NCBI GenBank assembly: GCA_005406025.1
Contig: BGZK01000911.1
Span: 186,001 to 250,000 of the forward strand
From: Eumeta japonica
Taxonomy: Eukaryota > Arthropoda > Insecta > Lepidoptera > Psychidae
Direction of reading: 5' to 3'
Length of the DNA: 64,000 nt
The position numbers and the translations under genes are program-made. Under the pieces are notes generated by a model. That model did no database searches. It worked only from the letters and a program-made list of their open reading frames with translations, and was not told where the DNA came from. Every line of letters begins with the position of its first letter. Positions within the stretch are counted from its first letter, which is position 1. Below, piece by piece: positions 57,598-64,000 of the stretch.

Positions 57598-57972
57598 GCT
57601 TGCCTGCAACATGCATTAACATGCAGCGTGCAACCCACCGCTGACCCTCGAATCTGCCTCTCCACTACGAATATCTATCCAAATGATTGAATATTGATTC
57701 CAGACGATTGACAGATATCGAACATCTAAGCAAGTGTTATTTATTTTTATAAATATCTAATTCCGCTAACTGTTAATTTGTTAATTCTACGTACGTTTCA
57801 TGCCAACAAGGCACATCCTCAGGAAATTGCCGACAGTCACATCCACCAGGGTGCAAGGAGCGTTAAAACAACCAACACAACCTCGTTAAGCGGGCCGCTG
57901 TCATGCAATAGCGTCAGCAAGAGGGTCAGCGGTGGGTTGCATGCTGCATGTTAATGCATGTTGCAGGCAAGC
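57598..57972. mobile_element. 375-bp element with 52-bp terminal inverted repeats
   Basis: The left end GCTTGCCTGCAACATGCATT (52 bp, 57598-57649) is matched in reverse at 57921-57972 with a single mismatch. GAC lies directly outside both ends, a possible 3-bp target duplication. There is no ORF, so this is a MITE-like non-autonomous DNA element. It is inserted into a tandem repeat. Confidence 0.85.
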
Positions 57973-58275
57973 GACGACAACTTTATGATGTGTAGCTTTG
58001 GAGTTCCTGTGATCACCTTCCAGTTTCATCATCAGACCCTGAGCACATATAAGGTTACGGTTTTTTTATTAATTATAGTTTATCATGTGTAGCTTAGGAG
58101 TTCCTATGACCACCTTCCGGTTCTATCATCAGATCCCGGACACCACACAAGCTCAAGTTTCCTTTAAGACAGATCAAATGAGCCCAAGCAGGACGAGTTT
58201 ATCACGTTTAGTTTAGGAGTTCCTATGACCACCTTTCTTCTCTATCATCAGACCAAGCCGGTCTACACAAGCCGG
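57973..58275 (+). repeat. Tandem ~105-115-bp repeat (TAGGAGTTCCTATGACCACC)
   Basis: Three units share a TTAGGAGTTCCTATGACCACCT-like core, then CATCATCAGACC or a close variant. The flank 57530-57597 has part of a unit, so the array was probably split by the 375-bp element. Confidence 0.75.
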
Positions 58276-59029
58276 TACCTACACAAAATACGATAGACCT
58301 TATTATATTCTACTGATTAGTGAATACTAAATTTTTCCCCAAAACTTGATTGTTTTTTCAATGTAATTTCCGTTATAAATTAATTTTCGCGTTAAACTTA
58401 TTTTTTAAATACTTTGACAAGTAAGATTAACGGTTCATGTGTTTAAATATTTGATGGAATAATGACTAGTTTTACGATGCGGTACACTCTTACTGGTGTA
58501 GTTCAACTTGACAACTTGTACTTCATCAAACTCCGCTATGAATATTGATATGTCATATACGTCAACATCGATTAAAAAATCGATTTGTCTTACGATATCG
58601 AATAAGATTATCTTTAGACAAGTATATTCGTATACGAATAGTATCGACTGTATAACGACAAATGTCATCATTATTTACACGACATTGAATATCAATACCT
58701 ACCTGCATAGTAATTCTATTGTGCCTACACACCGAATAACGTAAATAATTCGGTCACTTCCTGAATGACAATTAGATTTCATGAATATTTGCCTTCATTG
58801 ACCTTATTATTATTTACAAAGACGTTCTAATTATTTCAGCAAACTGTTTCAAATGTAGATTAACTTTAACTTTATATTGGAAAAAGGTGGATATTATAAT
58901 TTTTAAAGTGCAAATTATATACGTTTTTATGAAAAATATCAAATATTTTATAATCAAAATTCTCACCACGGACTTACCTTGTTTAACCGTATGTGTACGT
59001 AACGGATGTGTTTCTATTGGTGTTTAGAA
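58276..59029. other. No gene recognised
   Basis: Overlapping open frames on both strands at 58435-58744 are AT-rich and show no family motif. Confidence 0.4.
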
Positions 59030-59600
59030 ACACAGTTTTTGTTTCTGGATATTACCAATTTTAAGTTCGTTGGCAAAATTGTTCTTAGTTTTAATTACTT
59101 GGAGATTAAAAATGTACTATCCATGGAATTAGGATGTTTTATATGTTACGTTAGAATCTGAAGAGAACTATAGCTTTTAGTTGTGAAGAAAGACTTACAT
59201 CATGCACCTGTATTCACCAATATGTCTTATACATTTCTTATATTAACCCTTCCATCATTACTTCCACCCACGACCGCAAAACCTCACTTGGGACGTCTAC
59301 CTATACATACCCTCAAATCAAATGCTTTCCCCATAACACTTAAATTACTATTTTAAAACTAATTTCGAAACTTCTTCGTCATTTTTTTTACATTTACTTC
59401 GGAAGCTCCAATTTTGACATCACTTCCTTTTTCATGATACGGTCAATATCTTACCCTGTTTAATTATATGTTTGACTTTTATTCTTTATGCCACCGAAAT
59501 AATTACTACTTGAATAATAACTTGCTTAGATTATGAAAAAAATCCTTATTGAAAAAAAAAACGTCACTGCAGACTATTTTCATTTCAGAAATTATAATTG
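59030..59600 (+). repeat. Dispersed repeat family B, copy 4
   Basis: It is in the same orientation as copy 1: GTTTCTGGATATTACCAATT, ACATCATGCACCTGTATTCA, CAAAACCTCACTTGGGACGT, TAATAACTTGCTTAGATTAT. It is most similar to copy 3. Confidence 0.65.
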
Positions 59601-61785
59601 CCAGGATTCAAAATTAAAAAAAAAGTTGTTAAGTGTTTACACAATTCTATCCCTAAATTACATTCCTTGCCCTAGACCATAGATAACTAACGGATTGCCG
59701 GACGGAATGAAAAAGTCACTTTAATATTTGTATAGAACGTGGGATACGTTACTTAGAAACGTGCTCTGTTGTGGGATTCCTAATATAACCTAAAGTGAGT
59801 AAATGAACTCCGTGCGAATCAATGAATAATCTTCGGCTCACGCGCCCTGGGTTTTTGGGATATGAGCTGGTTGTGCTAAGTCATCAGACAGACATTATCC
59901 CAGGACGCCCGATCGCGTCCAGTTTTTTGATGTAAAACAAGGCAGAAATAAAAGGTTACTGCGGGATCAAAAAGCGTTCATTTTTATCATATGCAGGTTT
60001 TATAATAATTATTTGCAAATTTGTAAATTTTTTATCTTTCGGGTTTTGCTATAACATTTGCTTTTCTTTAAAAATATAAAGCTCATTCTCATTAAAAGGT
60101 TACGTGGGGGCTGATAATAAAAATGCCGAAATATACGCTTAGAAAATAAAATTAAAAAATAGACAATAGTATATTGATGAGTAATTTTATTTTGGCAGAA
60201 ACTCCCCAATCGTTAACGCACTACGTAATTAGCGGTCAAAGCAACGACAATTTATTTTAGTTTTGTAAATATTATATATTGTGTAACGTAAGTTACACAA
60301 AACGTGCGTTTTATTTCATTTAATATAAGGCGGGCATATTTATTTAAATTTAATATTACAATTTATGATTATGTTAAGCGGGTTTTCACAGTTAGGTATT
60401 TCATATTAAAATATATAAGAAACAATTAATATAAGATTTTTAGATATGAATTTTTTAGCGGTTTCATTATTTTATTTTTATTACGATTTAGTTTAGATTG
60501 TCACTTGCAATTTCTTTAGATTCTTTTTTTGATTTGGAACATTTCCTTTACTATTATTTTCTATTTAGTGTGCAAATAGCCAAAAGTAGTCCATTGGTCC
60601 GCTCAGGGTTCACCATCATTTCGCCTCGCATTTGTCAGTTGTTTATGATTGGGGAACAAACTATAATTTTAAGTGGAAGAAATGGCGTAAACACCGTTTT
60701 GGCTCGGGTTCACTTTTATTTCGATCGTGCGTTCGCGCACCGACTACCCGCTTAGTTCGCCCTACCTTATGTGTCGCCATAGTGACATCGCACCTGACGT
60801 CATTCGGTTCGCCCTGCGTCCGTCAGTCGCGGAAACACATAAGAAAAATTTATTAATTCTCACAAGATCGCTATTACATCCCTATTATTTAACGACTCCA
60901 ACGTAACCGTCTCTCAGACATTTCCGAGTATCATCGAATGTCGCCGCCACCACGCACTCATCGAGCCTATGTTGTTAACCGTGATTTTTTTTTTATCCTT
61001 ACACTATATATTTAGCCATAACCCGCCCCCTTCGCTATGTGTAAGCTAAAATTCATCAATAATTTCTTTTTATTATTCAAATATGCCCGTGGTTTCACTC
61101 GTGTGTTTATAGAATGGATCCCTTTATTTTTAATATTAGCCGTTCTCGCTGTCAATTCTGCTCCCGACCACGGTCTTGTAATCGTGGTCAATTCTAGATC
61201 CCCTGCCAAGTCCGACCCTGATATAATTATACTTTATTTATATTATATTCTGTTACCATCTACAAAAAATCCGCGTCGAATGGTTAGAGTCCCAATCGGA
61301 ATCTAACCGATTTGAGCTCTGGCTGCCGCGAGAGACGTATCAACTTTCACGCTTACTTACAACAGGCCGGGATTGCCGTAAATAATTCATTTAATATTTT
61401 TATTTTTTCTTTTCATTCTTATAGCATTAAGTGAATAGTTTACTTTCTAATATAAATAGCTATTTTCATTGGTATCGTTATATTTGTTATTAATTTTGTC
61501 TATTGTCTATTAATTTTATAAAATAAATACAAAATTTAATAACAGTTAAAGAATACCATTCTAAATTCCTTATAATAAGTCTTAGAATAATTTGTAAAAC
61601 AAGTTTTTTTATCATTTTGTGACCTATTTCGAGAAGTACTTTTAGAGAGTAATATTGTGCATCACTTAATTTTTTGGTCATTTATTTTTGTGGAGTCATT
61701 TGTTGATTACTGAAAAATTATTAATTTTTAAACAACAATACTATTGTATATATTTTCAAATAGTCGTGTGTTGATTTAAAAAATA
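59601..61785. other. No gene confirmed; GC-richer patch at 60590-61000
   Basis: A patch with several CG dinucleotides and a CRE-like TGACGTCA (60795-60802) lies at 60590-61000. The ORF 61037-61306 has a hydrophobic start (FLILAVLAVNSAP), but it may be part of an unrecognised repeat. I see no supported gene. Confidence 0.35.
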
Positions 61786-61794
61786 TTTTAGCAT

Positions 61795-61885
61795 TTCTGC
61801 GGCCAGCTCAGTCTTGCGGTTTTATTAATTTACATAGTAATTGGATTACTTCGCAATACTTGTGTGCCCGGGTTCGACTCTCATA
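61795..61885 (+). other. tRNA-like / Pol III promoter-like sequence
   Basis: CGGCCAGCTCAGTC resembles an A box, and GGGTTCGACTCTC about 65 bases further resembles a B box. The T-stem does not pair well, so this is a tRNA-derived relic (SINE head or tRNA pseudogene) rather than a functional tRNA. Confidence 0.35.
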
Positions 61886-61974
61886 CCTAGTTTTTAGTAC
61901 ATTTTCTACATCATTGTTTCCATAAAACCGTTTAACTTAATTTTTTTTTTATTTTGTTATTTTCAAGTTTTTTC

Positions 61975-62157
61975 TCATTTGTTACCATATTGTTCCCACG
62001 AATAAAGGACATTATAACGGTCGACCCCCTTAGAGGTCTAATAGAGGAGCAATGCTCTTATACAACAAGGTGTGCCCAAGTCTTGAGGAGAAAACGCTAA
62101 CGACATATCATTTTTATCCACCCTAATACCCTCGGCAAGTTTTAACCTTATACCTTC
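61975..62157 (-). repeat. Helitron 5' leader fragment (inverted copy of about 21660-21865)
   Basis: GTTACCATATTGTTC, TTATAACGGTCGACC, CCCAAGTCTTGAGG and CTCGGCAAGTTTTAACCTTA are the reverse of the leader at 21660-21865. The match stops at about 62157, just before a LINE fragment. Confidence 0.75.
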
Positions 62158-62189
62158 GGGTCGATGTCAATGTCGAGAAATCAGCTTTT

Positions 62190-62760
62190 CTATGGTCCAG
62201 ATGGGGATACCACAGGGATCAATCCTTGGTCCCTTTCTCTTTTTAGTTTTTACTTTGCCTGGAGATTGTCATGAGATAGTACTGTTTGCTGATTACACAT
62301 TGTTATTTAAAGTCAAAAGACAATGACTTACTTATGACAATGTGAACATTACTATCTCGACAGTAGAGAAATGGTTTACTGTAAATTATCTACTTCTTAA
62401 TAAAGAGTGTATAAAACTTACTCCTCCAAAGTTATGCCATAGATCCGTATCTATTTTAGTAGGAAACCAGAAATCATATTTTGTTGGTACTGCTGTATTC
62501 CTGGGCATTACTCCAGATAAAATACTCCAATGGAGTCCTCACATTGATAAATTTATCAAAAGACTTAGCTCTGCTGCGTATTAAGTTAAGAAGATACGTA
62601 ATTTTTCATATGTAGAAACTACCAAACTATTTTATTTTGATTGTATCCATAGCCTGACGTCTTACGGCATTTTGCTCTGAGGACATGTTCATGTACATAG
62701 AATTTTTGTGCTACATAAGCAGGCCATTCCTCGAGTATTTCTAAGGAAAATTTAAAGAAA
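62190..62760 (+). pseudogene. Jockey/CR1-group LINE reverse transcriptase fragment
   Basis: The plus strand reads VQMGIPQGSILGPFLFLVFT, then HEIVLFADYTLLFKVKRQ, ISTVEKWFTVNYLLLN, AVFLGITPDKILQWSPHIDK and SLTSYGILL. It is the same family as 50061-50807, but the catalytic FADD is FADY and several stops interrupt it. Confidence 0.75.
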
Positions 62761-63059
62761 TTGTAATCTTAACTTTGGCATCTCAAATCAAATCAAAGAA
62801 AATTTCAAAAACATTTAAAAAGAAAATAGAAATGGTCAAAAAAAATATTAGTTGACATAATTTAAATATGAGAAATAAAAATGAACTATGTTTACCTGTC
62901 TGTCGATTACATAAAGTCACAAAATCATTTATGGGGCTGTGCATGTGCTTATTCAATAAGGTATCTGTAGATATTAAAAACTTATAAATCAATTTAAGAT
63001 TAAACAATTACTTGGAAAGAAAAATATTATACACTTTCTGATTATTTCGAGGGCAAAGT

Positions 63060-63310
63060 CCATGGACATAACCAGCTCGAATTCTTATCGGATTATATCT
63101 TTATATAGTACTTTTGTTATTTATTATTATTGTGTACAAATCAATTTGAAAGGAGCTATCCTCAGATTTCTTGCTAGTTCTTGTTAGGAAAAACTGCCTT
63201 CCAACCGAGTGGTCAATTCAAATTATAATGATAAATTAATATAGTAATGATGCAATTCTATTGTTATCTATAACCTATTAAATTAATTTTTGAAAAGAAT
63301 TTGAATTCGT
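63060..63310 (+). repeat. LINE 3' UTR relic
   Basis: GGAGCTATCCTCAGATTTCT, GGAAAAACTGCCTTCCAACC and a final GAATTTGAATTC correspond to the 3' UTR of the LINE at 49578-50870. It is probably the tail of the copy at 62190. Confidence 0.55.
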
Positions 63311-63770
63311 CCAACCGTCAGTGTATGACAAATATCAATACAAAAATTCTTTTACATTTTTTTTTATATGAATAGACTGTAACTATCTACAAATTATTCC
63401 ACAACGGATGATCAGAGTCCATCCAACCGTCAGCTTATGACGGCTGGACGCTTATAAGTATTTTGTAAAGATAAAGATATTTATCTTAAGAAAATACTTT
63501 TAAATTTTATATATTATTAGTAGTCTATAAAACCATCTGCAAATGATTCCGCGCGAATGGTCAAAGTCTTAATTACAACCCGTTCAACCATCAGCCTGTG
63601 ACAAATATCCATATAAATATAATTTTACACATTTTTATATTATAAATAGTCTATAACGATCTAAAAACGATTCGGAGTCGTGTTGTTAGTCACAATTACA
63701 ATCCGTTCAGCCATCAGTATTTAGCAAATATTCATACAAACATACTTTTACATTTTATACTTTTACACTT
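63305..63770 (+). repeat. Tandem ~120-125-bp degenerate repeat
   Basis: About four units share CAACCGTCAGYNTRTGAC or a close variant, then a CAAATATTCATACAAA-like stretch, then TAGTCTATAA and an ACRATTC stretch. A further related unit is visible at 61225-61320. Confidence 0.65.
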
Positions 63771-64000
63771 TTCATAGTCTAGTCAACAAGTTGAAAAATT
63801 TGTTAATATTTGTTACTGCGAGCTAAAACACGCGCGATAGCTTGTTGTATTCGTTACGATGAGTTCTAATCATTCTATAAAAATATGCAGAAATTTCAGA
63901 CCGTATTTCAAACCATAAGCAATTGCAAAGGTTATAATATAAACAATTTAAGATTCAAAAAATAAGTTGTTAAATTTTTGGAAATTACTTAAAACCTATT

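Noticed and set aside
61037..61306. Secreted small protein (hydrophobic N-terminus)
   Set aside because: There is no clear cleavage site, its 3' part resembles units of the tandem repeat at 63.3-63.8 kb, and the opposite strand is equally open.

Overview
The window looks like nuclear DNA of an insect, most probably a moth or butterfly (Lepidoptera). It is AT-rich, has split genes with GT-AG introns, and carries cecropia-type mariner, Jockey-group LINE, Helitron and BEL/Pao remnants. It also holds dispersed repeats ending in the motif CGGAACCCTAAAA, which are common in lepidopteran genomes. I see no bacterial or organellar features. The species is not determined, and every identification comes from reading the sequence, without a database search.

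The one well-supported host gene is the 5' part of a fatty-acid-synthase-like (animal type I FAS/PKS) gene on the minus strand between 20.98 kb and the left edge. Seven coding exons (20809-20978, 14690-14882, 12753-12873, 11723-11926, 1707-1823, 978-1159, 361-503) join in frame through six GT-AG introns. They give 371 residues from a start at 20961 through most of the beta-ketoacyl synthase (KS) domain. The nucleophile Cys183 and the second catalytic His (His359) are present, but the first catalytic His position is Tyr321. The gene runs off the left edge.

Mobile DNA fills the FAS introns. The 9.9-kb intron between exons 4 and 5 holds a decayed GC-rich Jockey-type LINE (about 2515-8450) with a repeated 5' UTR. 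A deleted second copy follows it (8725-9830), then a possible third head (9855-10090). The first intron holds a 464-bp element, a LINE fragment and a broken mariner.

Right of 21 kb I find no confirmed host gene. There are two exon-like patches, one at 24.19-24.27 kb (minus) and one at 35.89-36.00 kb (plus, ending in Cys-Cys like a Rab GTPase). From 21 to 33 kb lie a Helitron remnant, a second copy of the 464-bp element, and several old dispersed or tandem repeats. From 37.3 to 53.5 kb there is a dense inverted-repeat complex. It contains a BEL/Pao integrase relic, a 25-bp minisatellite present in two opposite-facing blocks (A and A'), a ~1.1-1.4-kb family (B) in both blocks, and long tandem-repeat arms (C and C') in inverted orientation. 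It also has three palindromes or small fold-backs. From 53.5 to 64 kb lie an endonuclease relic, further copies of the same repeats, a 375-bp terminal-inverted-repeat element, a Helitron-LINE junction and tandem repeats.

I did not find a clear new multi-gene system. The points most worth checking are the Tyr in the KS site, the circularly permuted A/B blocks, the fold-back architecture at 43.4-49.6 kb, the nearly identical 464/472-bp element pair and the Cys-Cys-ending exon candidate.
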